Assembly: GCA_034429275.1 (NCBI GenBank) | Contig: DAOUFU010000079.1 | Location: 1-20,698, forward strand | Length of the DNA stretch: 20,698 bases | Direction: 5' to 3' | Origin: DAOUFU01 sp034429275 | GTDB taxonomy: Bacteria > Chloroflexota > Anaerolineae > Aggregatilineales > Aggregatilineaceae | In this document: piece after piece, positions 13,824 through 20,698 of the stretch | Layout of the letters: each line of letters opens with the position of its first letter | Numbering within the stretch: the first letter of the stretch is position 1 | Made by a program: the position numbers and the translations under genes | Notes under the pieces: model-generated | Databases searched by the model: none | What the model was told of the DNA's origin: nothing | Seen by the model: the letters and a program-made list of their open reading frames with translations, nothing else

Positions 13824-15572
13824 GTGCGCGATCCCGCATCTACCGCCAAACGCTGGAACGTCCTGCCCCCGATGCCGCCCGAAGTGCGGGCGCGGCTGTA
13901 TGGCTATCACCCGGTGCTGGCCCAGGTGCTGTATAACCGCAGGCAGGACACGGCGGAGAAGGTGCGGCTGTACCTGGAAGGCGGGGCGGAGACTCTGCAC
14001 GATCCCTTCACCATGCTGGGCATGGCCGAGGCGGTGGACCGCATCCGGCACGCGATTGAGCGCCGCGAGACGATCGCTGTATATGGCGATTTTGACGCGG
14101 ACGGCGTCACCAGCACGGCGCTGCTGACCCAGGCCATCGAAGCGCTGGATGGGCGGGTGCAGCCGTATATCCCCAACCGGGTGGATGAAGGCTATGGCCT
14201 GAACCGCGAGGCCCTGCAAGCCCTCAAGGACGAGGGCATCGGGCTGGTGGTCACGGTGGACTGTGGCATCCGTGCGGTGGACGAGGTTGCCTATGGCAAT
14301 GAACTGGGCCTAGATTTGATCGTCACCGATCACCATTCACCGGGCGATGACATCCCGCCCGCGCTGGCCGTGCTCGACCCCAAGATTGACGCAGCGCGGC
14401 GGCAGGAAGAGGGATGGACCGGCGGCTACCCGGAAGATATGCTGGCCGGGGTGGGGGTGGCGTATAAACTGGCGGATGCACTGTTCCGCGACTATGAGCG
14501 GCGGAAGGGCCGCTGCCCGGCGTTCAAGCTGGAAGACTTGCTCGACCTGGTGGCACTGGGCACGGTGGCCGATCTCGCGCCGCTGGACCGGCTGGAGAAC
14601 CGGGAACTGGTCCGGCGCGGGCTGGACGTGATGAACCGGGCGCAGCGCCCCGGCCTCTATGAGCTGATGCAGGTGGCGCATGTTGAGCCGGGGAAGGTCA
14701 ACACGACGAGTATCGGATTCATGCTGGGGCCGCGCATCAATGCGGCGGGGCGGCTGGCTGATGCCATGATCGCGTACCGGCTGCTGCGCGCCTCGATGCC
14801 GGAAGCGGGGCCGCTGGCCCAGCGGCTGCACGACCTCAACGTTCAGCGGCAGATGCTGACCCTGGAAGCGGTCGAGGTGGCTCGTGCGCGGGCCTTGAGC
14901 GGCACTGACGACGCCATCCCGCTGTTGTTCGACGCCGGGCCGGAGTTTCTCTCCGGCATCGTGGGCCTGGTGGCCGGGCGGCTGTGCGAGGAATTCTACC
15001 GGCCTGCCGTCGTCATCGAAAAAGGCGAGGAAGAATCGCGCGGGTCGTGCCGCAGCATCCCCGAATTTGACATCACCAAAGCGCTGGACCAGTGCGCCGA
15101 CCTGCTGGTGCGGCACGGTGGGCACGCCCAGGCGGCAGGATTCACGGTGCACAACGCGAACCTGGAGGCGCTGCGCGAGCGCCTGATGGCGATGGCGGCG
15201 GAGACACTGCGCGAGCGCGATCTGCGCCCGACGCTGGAGATCGATGCCGAGGTCCCGTTCGATCTGCTGACGATGGACCTGGCGCGCGCGCTGCGGCTGT
15301 TGGAGCCGACCGGGGCCAGGAACAGTATGCCGCTCTTCGTGACACGCGGGCTGGATGTGGCAGAGGTGAAGCAGGTGGGGCAGGATGGGCGGCATCTCAA
15401 GCTACGACTGGCGAACGGCGTGCACAGCATCGACGCGATCGGCTTCAAGCTGGGCGACCTGGCGGCAACGCTGCCACAGACGGTAGACGTGGCCTATCAC
15501 CTGGAGGTCAACGAGTGGAATGGATACGTCAAGTTGCAGATGAATATTCACGATATTCGTGGGGCGGAATAA
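13824..15572 (+). CDS. recJ: single-strand DNA 5'-3' exonuclease RecJ
   Basis: A 582-aa RecJ, which degrades single-stranded DNA 5' to 3' in recombination repair and in mismatch and base excision repair. DHH motifs: I YGDFDADGV (Asp89, Asp91, Asp93), II VDCG (Asp146), III TDHH (Asp169-His171), IV VADLAPL (Asp250). Then GPRINAAGR (302-310), and a DHHA1 domain with GSCRSI (407-412) and GGHAQAAGF (432-440). A C-terminal OB-like domain ends the protein (about 480-582). I use the GTG start: TGAGG lies 7 nt upstream and the usual RecJ opening (KRWNVLPPMPPEV) follows. The glycosidase-like gene begins 31 bp after its stop, so recJ may head that run. mutS at 3348-5954 is in the same window but not the same operon. 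Confidence 0.97.
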   Translation: MRDPASTAKRWNVLPPMPPEVRARLYGYHPVLAQVLYNRRQDTAEKVRLYLEGGAETLHDPFTMLGMAEAVDRIRHAIERRETIAVYGDFDADGVTSTALLTQAIEALDGRVQPYIPNRVDEGYGLNREALQALKDEGIGLVVTVDCGIRAVDEVAYGNELGLDLIVTDHHSPGDDIPPALAVLDPKIDAARRQEEGWTGGYPEDMLAGVGVAYKLADALFRDYERRKGRCPAFKLEDLLDLVALGTVADLAPLDRLENRELVRRGLDVMNRAQRPGLYELMQVAHVEPGKVNTTSIGFMLGPRINAAGRLADAMIAYRLLRASMPEAGPLAQRLHDLNVQRQMLTLEAVEVARARALSGTDDAIPLLFDAGPEFLSGIVGLVAGRLCEEFYRPAVVIEKGEEESRGSCRSIPEFDITKALDQCADLLVRHGGHAQAAGFTVHNANLEALRERLMAMAAETLRERDLRPTLEIDAEVPFDLLTMDLARALRLLEPTGARNSMPLFVTRGLDVAEVKQVGQDGRHLKLRLANGVHSIDAIGFKLGDLAATLPQTVDVAYHLEVNEWNGYVKLQMNIHDIRGAE

Positions 15573-15603
15573 GCGCCGGGGCAGGACGGGAGCGGAACAG
15601 GCA

Positions 15604-17091
15604 GTGAGGGGTAAGGTTCGATGGAACGGCGCTGTGTTTGCGGCGCTGATTTTGTTTCTGGCGCTGGGACCGGGGTGGGTGGCCTGGGCCGATGGGCCGG
15701 GCAATACGCCGACGGCAGCGGAGGTCAGCACCCGGTTTGGGGTGGTTGAAGCATACTTCCGCCCGGAGGATGCTCGCGAACTGGGGGTGGGGTGGGAACG
15801 CATCGTGTTTGAGTGGCCGCGCTTCCAGCCGGACGGGCCGGACCAGTTCGATACCACCGCGATCCCGGAGGAATGGCTGCGTGCGGCGCGCGACGGCGGG
15901 CGCGACGTGGTGGGCATCCTGAAAAACGTGCCCTATTGGGCTTCCGGCGGGGACCTGCTGGGGCTGCCGCCGACGGGGCTGGACCTGCCCATCGACGACC
16001 CGGCCAACTATTGGGCGGCATTTGTGGCGCGCGCGGTGCGGTACTATGGCGAGACGTGGGGAATCACGCACTGGATCATCTTCAACGAGCCGGACATCCG
16101 CCCCGGTGAGATGGACTATTACGAGTTTGATGGCGAGGTAGCCGATTATTACCAGATGCTGAAGGTGGCTTATCTCGCGGCGAAAGCGGTGAACCCGGAG
16201 GTGACGATTCACCTGGCGGGCATGGCATGGTGGGGCGACAAAGCCGCGTACCGGCTGCCCTATTTGCAGCGGCTGCTGTATGTGGCCTCGAATGACAGCG
16301 AGGCGCGCGCGCATGGCTTTTTCTTCGACGTGGTGATGGTCCACACCTATTTCGGCACGTCAAACGTGTGGACGATGCTGCAAGACACGCGCGACATCCT
16401 GGCCGAATTCGGCCTGGCCAACAAGCCGATCTGGATCGATGAGACCAATGCCAGCCCCTCGCTGGACCCGGCGGCGCTGCCCTGTGACGCGCCGTACCGG
16501 GTGACGCTCTCGCAGCAGGCGGATTTTATCGTGCAGGCGGCAGCGTTGAGCCTGGCGGCAGGGGTGGAACGATTCGCCATCTACCGGCTGTACGATAACC
16601 ATTACGCGCCGGGGCAGATGCCGTGGGGCCTGGTGCGAGTCGATGGCACGCGCCGCCCCGCCTTCGCGCGCTACCGCGACATCATCCGCCTGTTCGAGCC
16701 GACCGAGCGGGCGAGCTATCTTTTCAGCGATCATGCCTCTTTGGTGCGGCTGGAACAGGGCGGGCGGACGCTGCTGGTGATGTGGGCGCGGCGGCCTGTG
16801 CCGGTGCGCTTCCACATCCGCGCGCTGGACGACGACTCCGAACAGGCGGTGGTCCGGCTGCGCTATGATGGCACGGCGGGCGTGCCGCTCACCGAAATCG
16901 AGATGAGGCCGCGCGAGGAAGACCTGCAAGCCTTTGCCGGGCGGTGGTACGCGGTCGATGCGCCTGGCGCGCTGGCGGCGGACCGGTTCGGCAACGTGAT
17001 GGTCGAGGGATCGCCGGTGATTGTGGCCATCGAAGGGGGGCCGCGCACGGTGTGGATCCAGGTGAGGGGCAGGTATTGGTTCCTGGGATGA
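15604..17091 (+). CDS. exported clan GH-A glycoside hydrolase-like protein
   Basis: A 495-aa predicted secreted or anchored protein. The N-terminus is a signal peptide: basic MRGKVR, hydrophobic VFAALILFLALGPGWVAWA, cleavage likely near Ala29. A TIM-barrel of the GH5/GH39 type follows, with the clan GH-A acid/base in WIIFNEPD (Glu162), the barrel motif VMVHTYF (His247, Tyr249) and the nucleophile in PIWIDET (Glu280). A beta-rich C-terminal domain (about 370-495) follows. Both glutamates are present, so hydrolysis of a beta-glycoside is plausible; the substrate is unknown. I choose the GTG at 15604 because it places the basic residues right before the hydrophobic stretch; a GTG at 15559 overlaps recJ and adds 15 residues. 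The next gene overlaps its stop by 4 bp and encodes a paralogue. Confidence 0.8.
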   Translation: MRGKVRWNGAVFAALILFLALGPGWVAWADGPGNTPTAAEVSTRFGVVEAYFRPEDARELGVGWERIVFEWPRFQPDGPDQFDTTAIPEEWLRAARDGGRDVVGILKNVPYWASGGDLLGLPPTGLDLPIDDPANYWAAFVARAVRYYGETWGITHWIIFNEPDIRPGEMDYYEFDGEVADYYQMLKVAYLAAKAVNPEVTIHLAGMAWWGDKAAYRLPYLQRLLYVASNDSEARAHGFFFDVVMVHTYFGTSNVWTMLQDTRDILAEFGLANKPIWIDETNASPSLDPAALPCDAPYRVTLSQQADFIVQAAALSLAAGVERFAIYRLYDNHYAPGQMPWGLVRVDGTRRPAFARYRDIIRLFEPTERASYLFSDHASLVRLEQGGRTLLVMWARRPVPVRFHIRALDDDSEQAVVRLRYDGTAGVPLTEIEMRPREEDLQAFAGRWYAVDAPGALAADRFGNVMVEGSPVIVAIEGGPRTVWIQVRGRYWFLG

Positions 17092-18494
17092 GGCGATATG
17101 CAGCGTGCGCCGCCCTGGTCACCGCGATGTTAGTCGGCGTGATGGGGGCGGGCGTTCCGGCGGTGAGTGCGCAGTCGGGCGGCGCAGCGCCGCCGTTTTT
17201 TGGCGTGGTGCGCGAACCGGGCGCGCCTGCCGTGCCGGAATCGCTGGGCGTGACATGGGAGCGCATCACGTTTGATTGGGCGGCATTCCAGCCGGAGGGA
17301 CCGGGCGATTTTGTGGCCGGGGCGGTGAACCCGACCTGGCTGGACCAGGCCCGCGAAGCCGGGCGCGAGGTCGTCGGGCTGATTGTGGGCACACCGGGCT
17401 GGGCTTCGGAGAGCGGCGAGCCGGGCGGCGTGCCGATCGGACTGGGGCTGGCGGCGGATGATCCCGGCAACCTGTGGGCGGCGTTTGTGACGCGGCTGGC
17501 GGAGACGTATGGGCCGCAAGGGGTGCGCCGGTGGATCGTGTTCGATGGGCAGGATGTGCGACGCGGCGAGGGCCGGGTGCGCTTTGCGGGGGATGAGGCC
17601 GCTTATGCGCGGCTGCTGCGCTTGACACGTGACGCGCTGGATGCCGTCGATCCGGGTGCGGGGGTGATTGTGGGGGCCGCCGAGGGATGGGCGGATGCTG
17701 CCGCCGGGCGCGCGCCTTACCTGGCGCGGCTGCTGCGCGCACTGGCCGCAGAGTCAGGGGCGCTGCCGTTCGAGGCGGTGCTGGTGCGGGCAACCGCCGG
17801 GACCGAGGACGTGTGGAACCGGCTGGGCGAGGCGCGCGCCATCCTGGACGCGGCGGGGCATCGGGAGGTGGCGATCTGGGTGGAGGCAGGGATGCGCGCA
17901 GACCCGGCGGCGCTGCTGGGGCTGAGCGCGGCGCGGCAGGCCGATTTTGTGGCGCAGGCGGCCATGATCAGCCGGGCAGCGGGCGCGCAGCGGTTTGTCG
18001 TGGTTTCGCTGGCCGACCATGCAGGCGAGGGGGCGGAAGGCAGTTGGGGCCTGATGACGGCAGATGGCACCGCGCGCCCTGCGCTGGACGCCTACCGCGC
18101 GGTGATCGATCTGTTCAGCGAGGCGGAGGCCGTGCGGCTGACCCGTCACCCGGCGGCGGATGTGATCGAGGCGCAGGTCGGCGGGCGGCAGGTTTTCGGC
18201 GGGTGGGCACGCGGCGATCTGGCGGTCGAGCTGCGGGTCACCTCGCCGGGGCAGGATGAGGAAGCGCTGCTGCTCGCGCCGGGCCGGTCGAACGACCGGG
18301 TGAAATCCGGGCCGGGCGAATGGCCCGCCGCGTTCATTTTTTCGCTCGACTCGCCGGAGCCGGACGCGCGCGGTTTTCTGACGGTGGCAGGCGCGCCGCG
18401 TTTGCTGGTGGTGGAGGACGCGCCCACCGATACGGAGAGCTTTTTCCGCGTGGTGTGGCTGGTGGTCGAGGGCCAGTACGTCCGGCTGCGCTGA
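17088..18494 (+). CDS. exported pseudo-glycosidase, paralogue of the preceding gene
   Basis: A 468-aa tandem paralogue of the gene before it. It keeps a signal peptide (MRRY then AACAALVTAMLVGVMGAGV, likely cleaved after AVSA) and the same landmarks: LGVTWERITFDWAAFQPEGP, VVGLIVGTPGWAS, LAADDPGNLWAAFVTRL and a beta-rich end. Catalysis should be gone. The acid/base motif FNEPD has become FDGQD (153-155 DGQ, with Gly154 at the glutamate position). The nucleophile motif IDET has become VEAG (Ala267 at the glutamate position). The barrel HTY has become RAT (234-236). The frame is intact over its whole length, so it is a maintained protein, not a pseudogene. ATGA overlap with the upstream stop means translational coupling. 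It may bind glycan or regulate or scaffold the active partner; this is inference. Confidence 0.78.
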   Translation: MRRYAACAALVTAMLVGVMGAGVPAVSAQSGGAAPPFFGVVREPGAPAVPESLGVTWERITFDWAAFQPEGPGDFVAGAVNPTWLDQAREAGREVVGLIVGTPGWASESGEPGGVPIGLGLAADDPGNLWAAFVTRLAETYGPQGVRRWIVFDGQDVRRGEGRVRFAGDEAAYARLLRLTRDALDAVDPGAGVIVGAAEGWADAAAGRAPYLARLLRALAAESGALPFEAVLVRATAGTEDVWNRLGEARAILDAAGHREVAIWVEAGMRADPAALLGLSAARQADFVAQAAMISRAAGAQRFVVVSLADHAGEGAEGSWGLMTADGTARPALDAYRAVIDLFSEAEAVRLTRHPAADVIEAQVGGRQVFGGWARGDLAVELRVTSPGQDEEALLLAPGRSNDRVKSGPGEWPAAFIFSLDSPEPDARGFLTVAGAPRLLVVEDAPTDTESFFRVVWLVVEGQYVRLR

Positions 18495-18504
18495 AAGGGG
18501 AGCC

Positions 18505-19842
18505 ATGCGTCGGAGCGGTTGGGCGATCTTCAGCCTGTGCGCGGGCGTGTTTCTGCTGACGCTGGGACGCGGGTTTTATACCTCCGACGGCGAGGTAATG
18601 TTCCTGACCACCGCCGCGCTGGCCGAACGGGGTAGTTTCGCGCTGGCGGCGGACGATGGCCTGCCGCAGATCGTGCAAGGCGCAGATGGGCGCTGGTATG
18701 GCAAATATGATCCGGGGCTGCCCCTGCTGGCGGTCCCGTTTTTTGTGGCCGGGGAACGAATCGCGGCGGTGAACGCGGCGCATCGCTGGGGGACGGCGGC
18801 GCTGGCCGTGCTGATGCTGTCCGCGCTGGCGGCAGCGGGCGCGGCGGCAGGCGTGACCCGGCTGGCGGAGTCGTTGGGCGGCAGGCGCGCGGCGAGGATC
18901 GGGCTGGCGGCGGGGCTGGCGACTCCACTGTGGGTGTATGGGCGGACGTTGTTCGCGGAAGCGGTGCTGGCGTGCGCGCTGACCTGGAGCGCGGCGCTGC
19001 TGGCGCGCGGCGGCGAGCGCGGCGACCGGCGGCAGGCACTGCTCGCCGGGCTGGTCTTTGGGGCGGGAATCGCGGTGCGAGCGGCGCTGGCCGTCTATGC
19101 GCTGCCGCTGATCGCGCTGATCCTCTGGAGGGGCGAATCGCGGCGGGCGACTGTTCAGGCGGTGGGCGGGTTCACGGGGGGGGCGCTGCCCGGGATCGGG
19201 CTGGTGCTGTGGCATAACGCGCTGCGCTTCGGTGATCCGTTGGTTTCCGGGTATGGCGGCGAGGGATTCACGGCGCGGCCCTGGGTGGGCGTGGTGGGGC
19301 TGCTGATCAGCCCGGAGCGCGGCGTATTGCTCTACGCGCCGCCGCTGGTGATGAGCGCGGCGCTGTGGTGGCGGTGGCGTCACACCGGCCCGGCGGCCTG
19401 CGCGCTGGCCGATATGCTGGCGCTGGCGTGGGCCGCTGCGCTGGCGTTCTATGGATCGTGGTGGGCGTGGCACGGCGGTTGGGCGTGGGGACCGCGCCTG
19501 CTGGTGCCGCTGGTGCCGCTCAGCCTGCTGCCGTGGCTCGCGCTGCCGAAGGGGCGCGGCTGGCGGCTCGCGGCGGCAGGGCTGATCGCGCTGGGCGCAG
19601 TCATCAACGGGGCGGGCGCGCTGGTGGACGTGACGCCTCACCTGGCGGAGAGCACGGGCGCGCTGACCGGCGCGCCGGGCGCATGTGCGGCGCTCTACGC
19701 GCCCGGCGAAGTCTTCGGTGGGCGGACCGAGCCGCTGGCGCTATTTCACCTGGGCGACCTGGGGCTGCCGCTCGCGTGGCGGATCGGTCTGCCCGCGCTG
19801 GCGGCGGCCTTGATCGCCTGGGGTGTGCGGCGCATCCTGTGA
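18505..19842 (+). CDS. polytopic membrane protein, GT-C/PMT-type glycosyltransferase-like
   Basis: A 445-aa integral membrane protein with about ten to twelve hydrophobic helices (for example 7-23, 68-85, 96-118, 150-167, 178-205, 222-237, 300-318, 330-347, 354-372, 423-442). After the first helix comes YTSDGEVMF (Asp28, Glu30), the position of the acidic catalytic motif in GT39/PMT (ArnT-like) lipid-linked sugar transferases, and then GKYDPGLPLLAVPFFVAG (67-84). These enzymes take sugar from a polyprenyl phosphate outside the membrane. The loop SGYGGEGFTARPW and ISPERGVLLYAPP (269-281) recur, as I recall, in uncharacterised members. It starts 10 bp after the pseudo-glycosidase with AAGGGGAG just upstream. 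The acceptor is unknown; transport rather than transfer cannot be excluded. Confidence 0.72.
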   Translation: MRRSGWAIFSLCAGVFLLTLGRGFYTSDGEVMFLTTAALAERGSFALAADDGLPQIVQGADGRWYGKYDPGLPLLAVPFFVAGERIAAVNAAHRWGTAALAVLMLSALAAAGAAAGVTRLAESLGGRRAARIGLAAGLATPLWVYGRTLFAEAVLACALTWSAALLARGGERGDRRQALLAGLVFGAGIAVRAALAVYALPLIALILWRGESRRATVQAVGGFTGGALPGIGLVLWHNALRFGDPLVSGYGGEGFTARPWVGVVGLLISPERGVLLYAPPLVMSAALWWRWRHTGPAACALADMLALAWAAALAFYGSWWAWHGGWAWGPRLLVPLVPLSLLPWLALPKGRGWRLAAAGLIALGAVINGAGALVDVTPHLAESTGALTGAPGACAALYAPGEVFGGRTEPLALFHLGDLGLPLAWRIGLPALAAALIAWGVRRIL

Positions 19843-19875
19843 TGAGGTATGCCAGCACGCGCCCCGCTGAAGGAC

Positions 19876-20698
19876 TTAGTACCGTCCGGCGATCTCGAAG
19901 GTGTTGGCCGAGAGCACCGAGCTGGTCAGGCGCAGCACCACGCCCCATTTGCCATGATCGACATATACGTAGGGGTCGCGGTCGGCCCAGATGCCGGCGA
20001 ACCCGGTCGGTTCCTGGAAGCGCCCGGTGAACGGCGCGGCGGGTTCGTAGGCCCAGCCGAGCTTCTGCCGGACCTGCGGGTTGTCGCGCCAGACCATGCC
20101 GATTCCGCGCAGGGGCGGGTAGCGCCCGGCGGGCGGCACAATCGACGGGTCGGATTCGGGCATCCCGGCGGCCCAGGGGTCGATGAAGGATTCCCAGGTG
20201 CCGTCGTTGTAGATCACGTAGATGGTGCCGCGTGTATCGGTGCTGCCGGGCAGCGCGTCGTAACGGAGCACGCGCCCGCCTTCAAAGTCCTGCCCGGAGG
20301 CGCTGACGACCTGGGCCGGGTTGGGGCAGGCGCGGCGGGTATCGAATTTGCCCGGCTCGAACGAGAAGAACCAGGCATACTGACAGGTCACCGGCGAGGA
20401 CTGCGTGGGGGCCGGGGTGACGGGGACGGGTGGCAGCAGCGGCACGCGGAGCAACTGCCCAGCCTGGATGCGGTTGGCATTGGCGAGACAGTTGGCGGCG
20501 GTCAGTTGGGCCACCGTGCTGCCGGTGCGCTGGGCGATGGCGAACAGCGTATCGCCTGACTGCACCGCTAGCAGCGGCCATGTCGTATTGGGGATACAGG
20601 GCGCGCTGGTCGGCAGTGGGAGGGCGGTGGGAGCCTGTGTGACGGTCGGCAGCGGCGTGGGTAGAGGGGCGAGGGTCGCTGTGGGCAGGAATGCGGCA
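19876..20698 (-). CDS. LysM-domain surface protein, 5' end outside window
   Basis: The frame is open from the TAA at 19876 to the window edge, so 273 C-terminal residues are visible and the start is missing. Order: a Pro/Thr-rich linker (about 1-33 of the visible part), a LysM domain (39-86: VQSGDTLFAIAQRTGSTVAQ, ANRIQAGQLLRVP) with Cys34 and Cys70 near its edges, a second Pro-rich linker, then a C-terminal domain with Cys105 and Cys124 and an RGIGMVWRDNPQVRQKLGWA segment (197-216). LysM binds peptidoglycan or other GlcNAc-containing glycan, so the protein should sit at the cell surface, and an unseen N-terminal signal or anchor is expected. It converges with the membrane glycosyltransferase, with a 33-bp gap and no clear terminator. 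Function of the C-terminal domain is unknown. Confidence 0.85.
   Translation of the reverse strand, partial: AAFLPTATLAPLPTPLPTVTQAPTALPLPTSAPCIPNTTWPLLAVQSGDTLFAIAQRTGSTVAQLTAANCLANANRIQAGQLLRVPLLPPVPVTPAPTQSSPVTCQYAWFFSFEPGKFDTRRACPNPAQVVSASGQDFEGGRVLRYDALPGSTDTRGTIYVIYNDGTWESFIDPWAAGMPESDPSIVPPAGRYPPLRGIGMVWRDNPQVRQKLGWAYEPAAPFTGRFQEPTGFAGIWADRDPYVYVDHGKWGVVLRLTSSVLSANTFEIAGRY

Noticed and set aside
15559..15603. Upstream GTG start for the first glycosidase-like gene
   Set aside because: It overlaps recJ and pushes the signal peptide inward by 15 residues; the GTG at 15604 gives a normal signal peptide.
16944..17087. 48-codon upstream extension of the pseudo-glycosidase
   Set aside because: It lies inside the preceding gene in another frame, and the signal peptide starts exactly at the ATG at 17088.
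18334..19641. 435-codon minus-strand frame opposite the membrane protein
   Set aside because: Arg/Pro/Gln-rich with no domain; the plus strand encodes a regular pattern of membrane helices.

Overview
The window is a GC-rich bacterial chromosome segment with densely packed genes. Gene content fits a member of the Chloroflexota, probably Anaerolineae. This is inferred from a LysM protein with a C-terminal 'LGWA'-type domain, a nucleotidyltransferase-GHMP kinase fusion, and a palindromic intergenic repeat of the CCCTCACCC...GGGATGAGGGC kind that I associate with this phylum. No sequence search was run. No rRNA, tRNA, CRISPR array, insertion sequence or phage gene was seen.

Left block, minus strand (107-5954, read right to left): mutS (mismatch repair), a family 4 (GT-B) glycosyltransferase, and a soluble GAF-PAS histidine kinase. 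The gaps between them contain hairpins, and a perfect 11-bp tandem direct repeat lies upstream of the kinase. The 171-bp divergent gap between mutS and the plus-strand genes holds two promoter-like elements that face each other, with a perfect 16-bp palindrome exactly between their -10 boxes.

Middle block, plus strand (6126-8966): a tight three-gene run of a ROK-family sugar kinase homologue lacking the zinc loop, an OmpR-type response regulator, and a 380-aa fusion of a HxGH nucleotidyltransferase to a short GHMP-kinase-like domain. After a 311-bp gap with several stems comes a class III PLP aminotransferase (9278-10609).

Pantothenate block, plus strand (10862-13699): panB, panE and panC give three enzymes of vitamin B5 synthesis (ketopantoate formation, its reduction, and condensation with beta-alanine). 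Two copies of the palindromic repeat bracket panB-panE. panD is not in the window.

Right block: recJ (13824-15572) is followed closely by two tandem exported glycoside-hydrolase-like proteins and a polytopic membrane protein of the GT-C/PMT glycosyltransferase type. The first hydrolase keeps both clan GH-A catalytic glutamates. The second, which overlaps it by 4 bp, has lost both of them and a conserved His-x-Tyr. This active/inactive pair with a membrane glycosyltransferase is the best candidate for an undescribed system here. A convergent, truncated LysM surface protein closes the window.
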